Shown here piece after piece: positions 33,540 to 44,224 of a stretch of 64,000 bases of DNA; the first letter of the stretch is position 1; every line of letters begins with the position of its first letter. The position numbers and the translations under genes are program-made. This stretch comes from Candidatus Protoclostridium gallicola (lineage in GTDB: Bacteria > Bacillota > Clostridia > Christensenellales > Pumilibacteraceae): NCBI GenBank assembly GCA_904387375.1, contig CAJFLE010000005.1, positions 1-64,000 of the forward strand. Reading direction: 5' to 3'. The notes below the pieces were generated by a model. It saw only the letters and a program-made list of their open reading frames with translations. It was not told the origin of the DNA and ran no database searches.

Positions 33540-33571
33540 TATCGGCTTTATCTGTTATCGGCTTTATCTGT
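33540..33571. repeat. Perfect 16-bp tandem duplication at the ATPase stop codon
   Basis: TATCGGCTTTATCTGT occurs twice in direct succession (33540-33555 and 33556-33571). On the coding strand both copies contain the TAA that ends the P-type ATPase, so the protein is unchanged. Confidence 0.9.
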
Positions 33572-36221
33572 ATGTGCCGACGCGGTTCTTTTCGGCGGTG
33601 CGGGATTTGATCGCGTCCCAGAACTTGCCGTATTCGGCGATGATCGTGGGCGCGAGAGTGAGCCCTATGACGACCAGCCACTGCAAACCGCCCAGAGTGC
33701 CGAGGCCGAGGGCGTTCGCCACGGGAGGCACTGCGGCGAGGAATGCGAACACCGCGAGCATTGCGGCGCAGCTGATATAAAGCTGAGGATTGTCCTTCAC
33801 GCGGTATTTGTACATATTGCTGCGGCTGCGCACCGTCAGCACGTGGAGTATGGACGTCCAGCCGGTGACGAGGAACGCCATCGTCCTGCCCGTTTCCACC
33901 GACGTACCGTTGCCGAAGTCCACATGCATGCCGATGTAGAACGCGGCGAGCGACACTATTGCGAACACGCACGTTTGGCGTATTATGACTTCCATGAGTC
34001 CGCCGCCGAAGAAACTTTCGGTGCGGGCGATGGGACGGCGCTTCATTATGCGTTTATCCGATTCCTCCTTCGCGAGCGCCATGCCGGGAATACCGTCGCC
34101 GAGCACGTTGATTATGAGCAGCATGAGCGGCGTGAGCGGAAGATCCCAGTTCATGAACTGCGCGAACAGCATGACGATAATCTCGGAGATGTTGCACACG
34201 AGCAGGAAGTATACGAGTTTGCGTATGTTGGAGAAGATGTTGCGGCCTTCGGCGACGGCTTCTATTATGGTGGAGAACTTGTCGTCGGTAAGGATCATCT
34301 TGGCGGCGCTCTTGGCGACCTCGGTGCCGTTCACGCCCATGGCCACGCCGACGTCGGCGGCTTTGAGCGCGGGCGCGTCGTTGACTCCGTCGCCCGTCAT
34401 CGCGACGACGTCTCCCCTCGCCTGCCACGCCTTGACGATGCGTATCTTGTCCTCGGGCGACACGCGGGCGTAGACCGAATAAAATTCTATGCTGTCGGCG
34501 AGTTCCTCGTCGGACAGTTTTGCAAGCTCGGTGCCCGTTATGACGCCCTCGTTCGCGGTTATTATGCCCAGCTCGCGCGCTATCGCGGCGGCGGTAGCGG
34601 CGTGGTCGCCCGTTATCATTATCGTGCGTATGCCCGCCACTTTCGCCTTGGCTATCGCGGCGGCGGCTTCGGGGCGCGGCGGATCTATGATGCCGACGAA
34701 GCCCTCGAAAGTCAGGTCGCGTTCCAGTTCGGTCAGATCCTCCGGCAGTTTATCCACGCGGCGGCTGGCAAGCGCGATGACGCGGAGAGCGTCGGACGCG
34801 AACGCGTCGTGCGTCTGTTCGAGCGTGCGCATATAGTTATAATCGTCGCGGCGGAAAGGCAGGCGGTCGAAAGCGCCCTTGGTGAGCACGAGCCAGCCGC
34901 CCTCCGGCAGTTCGACGACGTTGGTCATCATCTTGCGCGACGACGAGAACGGGATCTCGCCGGCTTTCTTATACTTCTCGCCCAGATGCTCATAATCTAT
35001 GCCCTTTTCCTTTGCGAGGCGGACGATGGCGGTTTCGGTGGGGTCGCCGAATATCTTCTCGTTGCCGTCGTCGTCCGTACCCACGGTGGCGGCGCAGGCG
35101 AGCGACAGTTTTTCGAGGAAGGACATCTGCGCCTCGCCGAACTCGGCGTCCTCGGCGACCGGGTCGCTGCCGTACACCCACAGGCGTTTGACGGTCATCT
35201 TGTTCATCGTCAGCGTGCCCGTTTTGTCCGAGCATATAACGGACGTGCTGCCCAGCGTCTCCACCGCCTGCATCTGGCGGACGAGCGCGTTCTTGGCCGC
35301 CATCTTCTTGGCGCCCTGCGTCAGTATGAGCGTGACGATGAGCGACAGCGTTTCGGGCACCGCGGCGACGGCGAGAGTGACGGCGACGAGCGCCATCTCC
35401 CATATACCGTGCCCCTGAACCAAGCCGACGACGAGCATGGCGATCGCCGACATGACGGCGACGCCGCTTATGACCTTTCCCACCTTGTCGAGACGGGTCT
35501 GGAGCGGGGTCTTCTGCTGTTTCGTATCTTTAAGGAACTGCGCGATCCTGCCTATCTGGGTGTTCATGCCCGTGCCGGTGACGATTGCCACGGCGGTGCC
35601 GGCAGTCACGAGACAGCCGGAAAAAACGACGTTGACCCGGTCTCCGAGCGGCACGTCGCCGGACAGAACGGCGGAAGCGTCCTTTTCGGCGGGGACGCTC
35701 TCGCCCGTCAGCGACGATTCGTCCACGGCAAGGCTCTCGCACGTTATGAGGCGGGCGTCCGCGGGAACGAGGTCGCCCGTTTTCAGCATGATTATGTCGC
35801 CGGGAACGAGCAGCGCCGGATCAAGCTCGCGCACTTCCCCGCCGCGCAGCACGCGGCATATCGGCGACGACAGGCTTTTGAGCGCTTCCAGCGCGTTTTC
35901 GGCGCTGCGCTCCTGCGTCACCGCAAGGACGATGTTCATGACGATTACGGCGAACACGACGATCGGCTCTACGAAACTGCCGCCTTCGACTATGGACATG
36001 ACGAGGCTGAGCACGCCGGCGATGAGCAGTATGATGACGGAAACGTCCTTAAACTGCGCGAGGATCTTGTAGATCAGTTTCTGTCTTTTGTGTGCCTCGA
36101 ATACGTTTCTGCCGTACTCGGCGAGGCGCGCTTCCGCAGTTTCCTGCGACAGACCGCTCTCCGCGGTCACGCCGCTTTCACGCAGCAGCTCTTCGGGCGT
36201 TTTTTCGTAATTGCGCTCCAT
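33564..36221 (-). CDS. Cation-transporting P-type ATPase (PMCA/SERCA-like)
   Basis: An 885-residue P2-type ATPase, probably exporting calcium or another divalent cation. The N-terminal cation ATPase domain, TGES (172-175) in the actuator domain, the phosphorylation motif SDKTGTLT (Asp332), and TGDGVNDAPALK in the hinge are all intact. About ten membrane helices. The usual ion-binding AVPEGLP of helix 4 reads AVPETLS (287-293), so ion specificity could differ. Shine-Dalgarno AAGGAG. Confidence 0.92.
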   Translation of the reverse strand: MERNYEKTPEELLRESGVTAESGLSQETAEARLAEYGRNVFEAHKRQKLIYKILAQFKDVSVIILLIAGVLSLVMSIVEGGSFVEPIVVFAVIVMNIVLAVTQERSAENALEALKSLSSPICRVLRGGEVRELDPALLVPGDIIMLKTGDLVPADARLITCESLAVDESSLTGESVPAEKDASAVLSGDVPLGDRVNVVFSGCLVTAGTAVAIVTGTGMNTQIGRIAQFLKDTKQQKTPLQTRLDKVGKVISGVAVMSAIAMLVVGLVQGHGIWEMALVAVTLAVAAVPETLSLIVTLILTQGAKKMAAKNALVRQMQAVETLGSTSVICSDKTGTLTMNKMTVKRLWVYGSDPVAEDAEFGEAQMSFLEKLSLACAATVGTDDDGNEKIFGDPTETAIVRLAKEKGIDYEHLGEKYKKAGEIPFSSSRKMMTNVVELPEGGWLVLTKGAFDRLPFRRDDYNYMRTLEQTHDAFASDALRVIALASRRVDKLPEDLTELERDLTFEGFVGIIDPPRPEAAAAIAKAKVAGIRTIMITGDHAATAAAIARELGIITANEGVITGTELAKLSDEELADSIEFYSVYARVSPEDKIRIVKAWQARGDVVAMTGDGVNDAPALKAADVGVAMGVNGTEVAKSAAKMILTDDKFSTIIEAVAEGRNIFSNIRKLVYFLLVCNISEIIVMLFAQFMNWDLPLTPLMLLIINVLGDGIPGMALAKEESDKRIMKRRPIARTESFFGGGLMEVIIRQTCVFAIVSLAAFYIGMHVDFGNGTSVETGRTMAFLVTGWTSILHVLTVRSRSNMYKYRVKDNPQLYISCAAMLAVFAFLAAVPPVANALGLGTLGGLQWLVVIGLTLAPTIIAEYGKFWDAIKSRTAEKNRVGTYR

Positions 36222-36321
36222 ACCGTACGCTCCTTAAGTGTGATTTGCTCCCTTTATATTATCCCTCCGAGGGCGATGCGTTATTATACACCGCGCCGAT
36301 TGAAATAACATTAAAAATCTT

Positions 36322-37143
36322 TCAGCGTTTTACGTTTCTGTTATAGTGGTATATGTACTGCTGAGCAAGGCCGGAGAGACCGCCGTAGCGCGCGAGGTAG
36401 TGCGCGCGGATTTTGGCGTTGGTATCCAGCTCGTCGGTGCCGAGCGCCTGTTCCATCCACGTGTCCACGGGAAAGGTGTCGCCGCGCCCCAGCCCGAACA
36501 GCATGATGCAGTCGGCGACCTTGGGCCCCACGCCCTTGACGCCGAGCAGTTTTTTCATCGCCGAGGCGGTGTCCGACGCCTTTACGTCGGCTATGAACCC
36601 GTCGGTGACGGTGCGGGCGGCTTCGTATAAGTACGGAGCGCGGTACCCGGCGCCGAGGCGGGCGAAATCTTCGGTCGTGAGCGCGCAAAGCTCTTCGCGC
36701 GTCGGGAAAGCATGGCCGCTCGGGATCCGGCGGCCGGCGGCTTCGCATATACGGGAAATTATGCCCTTTATGCGCGGGATATTGTTGTTCGCCGAAATGA
36801 TGAAAGAGATTATCATTTCGAAGGGATCCTGGCGGAGCAGGCGCACGCCGCGCGACGCGTCAGCGGCTTCCGTCAGTTCGGGAAACGCGCGCAGCTTCGC
36901 GTAAAGCGCGCCGTAGTCGACGTCGAGCGCGAAGTAGTCCGCGAAATAGTCGGGGTCGTCCGTTTCCACGGTTATCTCCTCCCCGCGCTGGCGGGCGCGG
37001 CAGTATTTGTCCTTCGACCACACCGAGTACCCGTCTCCGTCGGCAGCGAAGCGGAACATCTGTCCGCATTCCAGCGTGTCGGCGAGCGAGAAGCATTCCG
37101 CGTCCGCTATTTTAAGTCCGTAGGCTTCTTTCGTTATGAGCAT
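36322..37143 (-). CDS. ogg: OGG1-type 8-oxoguanine DNA glycosylase
   Basis: A 273-residue bifunctional glycosylase/lyase that removes 8-oxoguanine. The N-terminal OGG domain (residues 10-100) is followed by a helix-hairpin-helix-GPD core: LLGVKGVGPKVADC holds catalytic Lys208, and FPVDTWM holds Asp227. It is the long OGG1 form found in some Clostridia. The start has a GGAG Shine-Dalgarno; no clear promoter is visible. Confidence 0.93.
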   Translation of the reverse strand: MLITKEAYGLKIADAECFSLADTLECGQMFRFAADGDGYSVWSKDKYCRARQRGEEITVETDDPDYFADYFALDVDYGALYAKLRAFPELTEAADASRGVRLLRQDPFEMIISFIISANNNIPRIKGIISRICEAAGRRIPSGHAFPTREELCALTTEDFARLGAGYRAPYLYEAARTVTDGFIADVKASDTASAMKKLLGVKGVGPKVADCIMLFGLGRGDTFPVDTWMEQALGTDELDTNAKIRAHYLARYGGLSGLAQQYIYHYNRNVKR

Positions 37144-37179
37144 AATGAATCTCCGCGCATGTTATTGTTTTTTCGGGAA

Positions 37180-37226
37180 AGAAAAAAGAAAAACGGAAGC
37201 GGCGAAAAAAACAACCCCTTCCGTTC
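37180..37226 (-). terminator. Terminator of spoVG
   Basis: AACGGAAG pairs with CTTCCGTT across an 18-base loop, followed by TTTCTTTTTTC. Confidence 0.65.
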
Positions 37227-37242
37227 CTTTTCCTGCGTCCGA

Positions 37243-37515
37243 TCAACCGGCCGCTTCGGTCTTGACCTTCTCGTACTCGGCGAGAACGCGTTTGCCGAGC
37301 ATTTCCCTGGTCTCGGTGTTGAGAGGATGAACGATGTCTTTATACTCGCCATCCGGTGTCTTCTTCGACGGCATCGCTATAAAACAACCTTCGCCGCCCT
37401 CGATGATCTTGACGTCGTGAACGACGAAACAGTCGTCGATCGTTACGGACGCAACGGCTTTGAGTTTGCCCTCGTCCTTTTTGATGAGTCTTACTCGTAC
37501 TTCGGTGATGTTCAT
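37243..37515 (-). CDS. spoVG: Septation/regulatory protein SpoVG
   Basis: SpoVG is a small DNA/RNA-binding regulator that affects division septum placement and sporulation. The 90 residues contain the conserved [37 protein letters not shown] and NTETREML motifs. Its own promoter and Shine-Dalgarno (GGAAGGG) precede it. It is divergent from the marR-cysE-cysS unit. Confidence 0.98.
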   Translation of the reverse strand: MNITEVRVRLIKKDEGKLKAVASVTIDDCFVVHDVKIIEGGEGCFIAMPSKKTPDGEYKDIVHPLNTETREMLGKRVLAEYEKVKTEAAG

Positions 37516-37560
37516 TTTTCCCTTCCTGTATCTGGTTTGGCAGATCTTAGCTGCATATTG

Positions 37561-37589
37561 ATTATAACATATATTTTACCGTTTTGCAA
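37561..37589 (-). promoter_or_regulatory. Promoter of spoVG
   Basis: TTGCAA (37584-37589), 17 bases, TATAAT (37561-37566). The leader is about 40 bases. In Bacillus spoVG uses sigma-H; here the match is to the vegetative consensus. Confidence 0.65.
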
Positions 37590-37607
37590 TACCTTTTGGA
37601 AAAAAAC

Positions 37608-37636
37608 TTGACTAAAAGACGCGGTTATTATATAAT
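37608..37636 (+). promoter_or_regulatory. Short-leader promoter of marR-cysE-cysS
   Basis: TTGACT (37608-37613), 17 bases, TATAAT (37631-37636), then ten bases to the ATG. Predicted leader of about three bases. Confidence 0.75.
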
Positions 37637-37646
37637 TACTTTTGAT

Positions 37647-38054
37647 ATGTACGAATTAGGGGAAAAACTCATAGAGCTGAGAATAGCCACGCGCGGCGCG
37701 TGCAACTTCGAACGCGGCAAAGGCTGCGCCGTCACGCTGCGCACGAAGGCGCTCTATCTGCTTTCCTTAAAGCCGCGCTCGCCCATCGATCTTATGGAAC
37801 AGCTGTGCATGGTCAAAAGCAACCTCGCCCTGCTGTGCAACAAACTCGTGGAGGACGGCGCCGTGGTCAAAGTCAAGAACTCGGAAGACAAACGCGTCAT
37901 ATCATACCATATAACGGAAAAAGGCGAAAAGGAACTCGCCGAAGTGCTGGAAAAGCTGGAAGAAAAATTCAAGGGCGTTTTTTCGAATAAAAAGGAGTAC
38001 GACGAGGGCGTGAAAAAGTTCGCCGACCTGCTCGACCTGCTCTCGTTCATCTGA
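37647..38054 (+). CDS. MarR-like winged-helix regulator
   Basis: A 135-residue regulator. The winged helix spans about residues 30-95: a recognition-helix segment (MVKSNLALLCNKLVEDGAVV) and wing (NSEDKRVISYHITEKG) are evident. Its ligand is unknown. The start is the ATG at 37647, ten bases from the -10; an upstream open extension lies in the promoter. It is cotranscribed with cysE and cysS, so control of cysteine supply is possible but unproven. Confidence 0.85.
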   Translation: MYELGEKLIELRIATRGACNFERGKGCAVTLRTKALYLLSLKPRSPIDLMEQLCMVKSNLALLCNKLVEDGAVVKVKNSEDKRVISYHITEKGEKELAEVLEKLEEKFKGVFSNKKEYDEGVKKFADLLDLLSFI

Positions 38055-38067
38055 TACCAAGCCGGAC

Positions 38068-38729
38068 ATGAAAAGAAAAGTCAACAAAATAAAAGCGGAT
38101 CTCCGTGCGGCGCTCGAACACGACCCCGCGGCCAAAAACGCGCTGGAAATCGTGCTCACGTACAACGGATTTCACGCGCTCGTACTTTACCGTGCGGCGC
38201 ATTTTCTCCATGTCCGCGGTTTCAGACTGCTCGCGCGCATGATTTCGGCGTTCGGGCGGTTCGCCACCGGCATCGAGATACATCCGGGCGCCAGGATAGG
38301 CCACGGCGTGTTCATCGACCACGGCACCGGCGTCGTCATCGGAGAAACGACGGAGATCGGCAACAACGTCACGATTTATCAGGGCGCGACGCTGGGCGGC
38401 ACGGGCAAGGACACGGGCAAGCGCCACCCCACCGTCGAGAACGGCGTCATGATCAGCGCGGGCGCGAAAGTGCTCGGCCCCATAACGATAGGGCGCAACG
38501 CCAAGATAGGCGCGGGCAGCGTGGTGCTTACGGACGTGCCCGCGAACGCGACCGTCGTCGGCGTACCCGGCGTCGTCGTCAGGCTGAACGGCGAGAGGCT
38601 GGACGACCTCGATCAGTGCCTCCCCGACCCCGTCGAGGACAAAATCTGCGCGCTGGAAAAGCGTATCGCGGAGCTGGAAAAACTGGTCGCGGCGACAGGC
38701 CTGCCGAATAGCGAAAATAGTGAAGATTT

Positions 38730-38733
<4 letters not shown>
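38068..38733 (+). CDS. cysE: Serine O-acetyltransferase
   Basis: Acetylates serine for cysteine synthesis. The left-handed beta-helix hexapeptide repeats run through GIEIHPGARIGHGVFIDHG and IGETTEIGNNVTIYQGATLGG; the catalytic His/Asp pair is in FIDHGTGVVIGE. At 221 residues it is a short-N-terminus Firmicute form. The stop overlaps cysS by four bases (ATGA), the classical cysE-cysS order. Confidence 0.97.
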
Positions 38734-40112
<1,379 letters not shown>

Positions 40113-40137
40113 AAAAACGTTTATGCTCAAATATTCA

Positions 40138-40170
40138 AAGGCGCGGCATTGCCGCGCCTTTTGCTTTTTT
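40138..40170. terminator. Bidirectional terminator between cysS and sbcC
   Basis: AAAGGCGCGGC pairs with GCCGCGCCTTT, followed by TGCTTTTTT on the plus strand; an A run precedes it for the minus strand. Confidence 0.8.
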
Positions 40171-40173
40171 CGG

Positions 40174-42930
40174 TTATACGATGATTTCGGCGCGGCTGCC
40201 GCCGGCGCGGTCTTTGGTAACGACTATCTGTTTGTCTATCTTCTCTTTGAGTTCGGCGACGTGGGATATGATGCCGACGAGGCGGTCGCCTTCGGTCAGC
40301 GAGCCGAGCGCGCCGATCGCCTGGCGCAGCGAATCCTCGTCCAGCGAGCCGAACCCCTCATCCACGAACATCGTGTCCAGCCGTATGCCGCCAGCCGACG
40401 ACTGTATCTCGTCGGACAGGCCGAGCGCGAGGGACAGCGAGGCTTTGAACGATTCGCCGCCGGACAGCGAGCGCACGTCGCGCTCGGAGCCGTTGTAATG
40501 ATCGGTGACGTTGAGTTCCAGTCCGGTCTGGCTGCGCACGTTGTCCGCCTCTTTGCGGCGTACCAGCTCGTACTGCCCGCCCGACATGGCGAGAAGGCGG
40601 GTATTGGCGCGCGCGATTATGCGGTCGAAAAACGTCGTCTGCACGTACGTTTCCAGCATGATTTTTTCCTTGCCCGGAAGATTGCCGTTCGCGGTGGACG
40701 ACAGCGCGCGCAGCCACGACAGCCGGTGGTCGGCGGAGGCAAGCTCGCCGTATTTTTTCGCGGCGCCGTTAAGGGCGCTGCCGTTCGCCTGCAGGCGGGC
40801 GTTCACGTCCTTCTGCCCGGCGGTCAGCGCCTCCTTATCCGCGGCAAGTGCGCTGCGCTTTGCGCGAAGGGACGCGATGTCGGGCACGCCGCCCTCCGTC
40901 TGTTTTTCCAATGAGGCGACGGAACTTTTCAGCGCGGCGACGGCCTCCGCACGCTTTTTGTCCTCTTCAGCGGCGGCGTCCAGCGCCTTTTTCATGTCCC
41001 CCGCTCCGGCGAGATAGGCGTTCCTGGCGGCGAGCGCCGCGGCCTTGCTCTCGTAGTTCAGTTTGCTTCCGAGCGCCGAAACACGGTCGCACAGCTGCGC
41101 GACGCGTGTTTCTTCCGCCGTCGCTTTGTCGCGCATGTCGGACAGCGCTTTGTCGAGCGCGGCGCGGCGGGATTCCATTTCGGGCACGGCTTTGTCGAGC
41201 GCGGCTTTGCGCTCCGCGTCCGCCTTCGCTTTGGCCGCAGCCGTCTCGTTTGCTTTCAGCTCGTCAGTTGTTTTTTTATAAAGATCGTTGAGCAGGGCGC
41301 GTGACTTTTCTTCGTCCGTCTCTCCGACAAGCGCAGCGGACTGCGCCGCAAATGCCTTTTTCGCCTGCTCGCACACGCCTTTCAGTCTGCCCGCCTCGCC
41401 GCTTGCCTTGCGGTCGTCGCCGTCGGCGGCCTCGGAAGCGAGGCGCAGCTTTTCCAGTTCCGCTTCCGTCGGCACGTCGGCCGCGGGGCGCGCGGGATGA
41501 GGATGAGTAGTCGAACCGCACACGGGGCAAGGCTCCCCCTCTTTCAGCGAGGCGGCGAGCACGCCCGCCCGTCCGTCGAGAAAGGCGCGGTTGGCAATGT
41601 TGTAAGCGTTTTTCGCGCTCTCTGCGCGCGACGCGGCCGCGCGGTACTTATCCAGTGCGGCGGCGTAATCTTTCGCCGCTCCGTCTGCCGTATGTTTGGC
41701 TTTCTGCAGCTCGGACAGCGAATCCATGACCCGGTTCAGTTCGGCGCGGCGCGATTCCAGCCTGGCGACCTCGGCGGTGGCGTCCGCCAGCGCCGCGGCT
41801 TCCTTTTTCGCCGCGGCGAGTTTTACGTCCGCAGCCGCGAGGGCTTCGGCGCTCTCGCGCGCGCGTTTGCCGAGCTCTTCGGCAGCGGACTGAGCTTTTT
41901 TCAGTTCGCCGGTCAGTCCGTCGAGCTCGTCGTAATCGGGCAGACGGGAGCCTATTTCCGCCGCGAGCTTCTCCGCGTTTTCGCGCTCGCCCGCGCGGGC
42001 GCGTTCGGCTTCCAGCGCGGCCGCCGCGTCGGCTTTCGCCTTTTCCGCCGCGGCAAGTTTAGCGCGCTCGTCCGCAAGTTCCTTTGCGCGAGCTTCCGCC
42101 TTTTCCGCCGCCGCGACCGCAACGTCCGCCGCGGATATTTCCGCTTCGAGCGCCTTTATTTTCGCCGTCAGCTCCGCGTCCTTTTCCCTGTCCGACGCGA
42201 CCAGGCGGCGCAGCAGTTCCGTCACGCCGTCGGGCGTAAGTCCGCCGCTCTTCGCCTTTTCCAGTTCTTCGGCGTACTCTTCGCCGGCGCGCGCTCCGCT
42301 CACGTACTGCTCCGCTGCGGCGCGCAGTTCTTTGCACCTGTCCGAAGCGTCGGATAAGTCGGCTTTGAGTTTATCCTGCAGGGCGCGGAAACGGTCGGTC
42401 TTGAATATCCTGCGGAATATGGCTTTGCGCTCGTCCGTCGTGGCGTTGAGCAGTTTGAGGAAGTCGCCCTGCGCTATCATGGCGATCTGCGAAAACTGTT
42501 TGCGGTCGATGCCTATGACCCCGACCACCGCCGCGTTTACCTCGCCCAGTTTGGTCACGCGTCTGCCGTCGGGATATATAAACTCGGCGTTCGCCTTCTC
42601 AGTGGTGGTGCCGCCGCCCCGGCGCGCCGGGCGTTCGTATTCGGGATTGCGGAGCACGGTGTATTCCTTGCCCGCGTACTCGAAAGTCAGCTCCACTCCG
42701 GTGGGAGTTTCGGGCGCGGCGTATTTGGAGCGGAACATGGACGGGGCGCGGTTGTCGCCGCTCGCCTCGCCGTACAGCGCGTAGGTTATGGCGTCGAAAA
42801 TGGTTGTCTTGCCCGCGCCGGTGTCTCCGGTGATGAGATAAAGTCCGCTCCTGCCCAGTTTGCCGAGATCCAGTTCCGCCCTGCCGGCGTACGGTCCGAA
42901 AGCGGACATGACAAGTCTTACGGGTCTCAT
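40174..42930 (-). CDS. sbcC: Exonuclease subunit SbcC (SMC-like ATPase)
   Basis: SbcC forms with SbcD a Mre11-Rad50-like nuclease that opens hairpins and processes blocked DNA ends. The 918 residues have the N-terminal Walker A in TGDTGAGKTTIFDAI, two long Ala/Lys/Glu coiled coils flanking the zinc hook CPVCGSTTHPHP near the middle, and the C-terminal signature SLSGGESFKASLSLAL with Walker B (MFVDEGFGSLD). Start at 42930 (MRPVRLVMSAFGPY); upstream open sequence belongs to sbcD in another frame. Confidence 0.97.
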   Translation of the reverse strand: MRPVRLVMSAFGPYAGRAELDLGKLGRSGLYLITGDTGAGKTTIFDAITYALYGEASGDNRAPSMFRSKYAAPETPTGVELTFEYAGKEYTVLRNPEYERPARRGGGTTTEKANAEFIYPDGRRVTKLGEVNAAVVGVIGIDRKQFSQIAMIAQGDFLKLLNATTDERKAIFRRIFKTDRFRALQDKLKADLSDASDRCKELRAAAEQYVSGARAGEEYAEELEKAKSGGLTPDGVTELLRRLVASDREKDAELTAKIKALEAEISAADVAVAAAEKAEARAKELADERAKLAAAEKAKADAAAALEAERARAGERENAEKLAAEIGSRLPDYDELDGLTGELKKAQSAAEELGKRARESAEALAAADVKLAAAKKEAAALADATAEVARLESRRAELNRVMDSLSELQKAKHTADGAAKDYAAALDKYRAAASRAESAKNAYNIANRAFLDGRAGVLAASLKEGEPCPVCGSTTHPHPARPAADVPTEAELEKLRLASEAADGDDRKASGEAGRLKGVCEQAKKAFAAQSAALVGETDEEKSRALLNDLYKKTTDELKANETAAAKAKADAERKAALDKAVPEMESRRAALDKALSDMRDKATAEETRVAQLCDRVSALGSKLNYESKAAALAARNAYLAGAGDMKKALDAAAEEDKKRAEAVAALKSSVASLEKQTEGGVPDIASLRAKRSALAADKEALTAGQKDVNARLQANGSALNGAAKKYGELASADHRLSWLRALSSTANGNLPGKEKIMLETYVQTTFFDRIIARANTRLLAMSGGQYELVRRKEADNVRSQTGLELNVTDHYNGSERDVRSLSGGESFKASLSLALGLSDEIQSSAGGIRLDTMFVDEGFGSLDEDSLRQAIGALGSLTEGDRLVGIISHVAELKEKIDKQIVVTKDRAGGSRAEIIV

Positions 42931-44057
42931 TGCTCCTCCCAGATTTTTTCTATGACGGAGCGCATACACTCCTCCTGCTCCGCGCTCATGGGCGAGCCGT
43001 TCTGCTTTTCGTAAAAGTCGGAGAACAGTTCGAGCGGAGAAACGGTGTCTATGCCGCCGGCGGCAAGCTCGGGCGCGGCGGCGCGCGTGCGGGCGTTGTC
43101 GTAGTCCAGCTTCATGAGGTTGCGGTATACGACGCGCAGCTTGCGCACGGCGTCGGGTATGTCCTCTTCGTCCGTCAGCGTTATGTGCATGTAATCTTCG
43201 CCGTACGAGGTGTTTTCGTAATAGCTTTTCAGCATCAGGTCGGCGTATCTGCCCTTTATCTCTCGCATTTCGCGCAGAGGGACGAGGGGCACGGTGCGCA
43301 CGGTCACGCTGCCCTTTTCGCGCAGTTCGACGACCGTGACGGACTTGTCCTGCTTCGCCTCGGAAAAGGAATATTTCAGCGGCGTGCCGCAGTAGCGCAT
43401 GTTTTTCCCAACGTTCTGCGGGCGGTGTATGTGCCCGAGCGCGACGTAGTCGAAGCCGGCGAAGGCGGACGCGTCCACGTTGTCCGAACCGCCCACGGAA
43501 ATGTCCTCCGACTCCGAACGCTCGGCTCCCGTGACGAACTGGTGCGTGACGAGCACCTTTCTTTCCGCGTCCGTCGGAGCCGCGTGAGCGAGGGCTACGC
43601 GCACGGCGTCGGTATACGTTTCTATGCCGTCGTCGGGATAGTATCTGCGCACGTGGGTGGGCTTTATGAAAGGCAGCATATAGAACGCGACCTCTCCCCA
43701 CTCGTCGCTAAGAGTCACGGGGTCGAGAGCGCCCGAATAGACGGGCGACATATACACGCCCTCCGCCGCCATGAGTCTGCCGCCGAAAGCGATGCGCTCG
43801 GGCGAATCGTGATTGCCGCTGATGACGAAAACACGGCACAGCGACGAGAGCGAGACGAGAAAGTCGTCGAAAAGCTCGACGGCCTCGGCGCTCGGCACCG
43901 ACTTGTCGTAGACGTCGCCGGCAATGACCGCGGCGTCCGGCCGCTCCGACTGCACTATGCCTAGCACGGACGAGAGTATGTATTTCTGGTCTTCGAGCAT
44001 GGAGAACTCGCCGACGCGTTTGCCGAGGTGAAGATCGGACAGATGTACGAGTTTCAT
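42927..44057 (-). CDS. sbcD: Exonuclease subunit SbcD
   Basis: The Mre11-like nuclease subunit. The 376 residues carry phosphoesterase motifs HLSDLHLGKRVG, AGDVYDK, SGNHDSPER and LGHIHRPQ. The start ATG at 44057 follows AAGGGGGCGGGT, and a short upstream frame ends on it. It overlaps sbcC by four bases. Confidence 0.97.
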   Translation of the reverse strand: MKLVHLSDLHLGKRVGEFSMLEDQKYILSSVLGIVQSERPDAAVIAGDVYDKSVPSAEAVELFDDFLVSLSSLCRVFVISGNHDSPERIAFGGRLMAAEGVYMSPVYSGALDPVTLSDEWGEVAFYMLPFIKPTHVRRYYPDDGIETYTDAVRVALAHAAPTDAERKVLVTHQFVTGAERSESEDISVGGSDNVDASAFAGFDYVALGHIHRPQNVGKNMRYCGTPLKYSFSEAKQDKSVTVVELREKGSVTVRTVPLVPLREMREIKGRYADLMLKSYYENTSYGEDYMHITLTDEEDIPDAVRKLRVVYRNLMKLDYDNARTRAAAPELAAGGIDTVSPLELFSDFYEKQNGSPMSAEQEECMRSVIEKIWEEQ

Positions 44058-44080
44058 ACCCGCCCCCTTGAAAATTTCAT
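44054..44080 (-). CDS. Eight-codon upstream frame coupled to sbcD
   Basis: ATG AAA TTT TCA AGG GGG CGG GTA TGA is preceded by a strong Shine-Dalgarno (AAGGAGATATTGC) and its TGA overlaps the sbcD ATG. It could couple or tune sbcD translation. A chance arrangement cannot be excluded. Confidence 0.35.
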   Translation of the reverse strand: MKFSRGRV

Positions 44081-44162
44081 GCAATATCTCCTTATTCGCT
44101 TGTGCTGCGGCCGCCTTTTGTGCTATCATGTAACAATCGGACCGCAGCAGCGCTTTATAAGT

Positions 44163-44191
44163 ATTATAGCAGACGGGCGGAAAATAATCAA
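44163..44191 (-). promoter_or_regulatory. Promoter of sbcDC
   Basis: TTGATT (44186-44191), 17 bases, TATAAT (44163-44168). The leader is about 100 bases and includes the short upstream frame. Confidence 0.7.
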
Positions 44192-44224
44192 GAGCCGGAA
44201 GGCAGAAAAACGGGAGAGGAAAGA

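Noticed and set aside
33444..36308. 954-codon frame opposite the P-type ATPase
   Set aside because: Shadow of a confidently identified gene; no start signal or family match.
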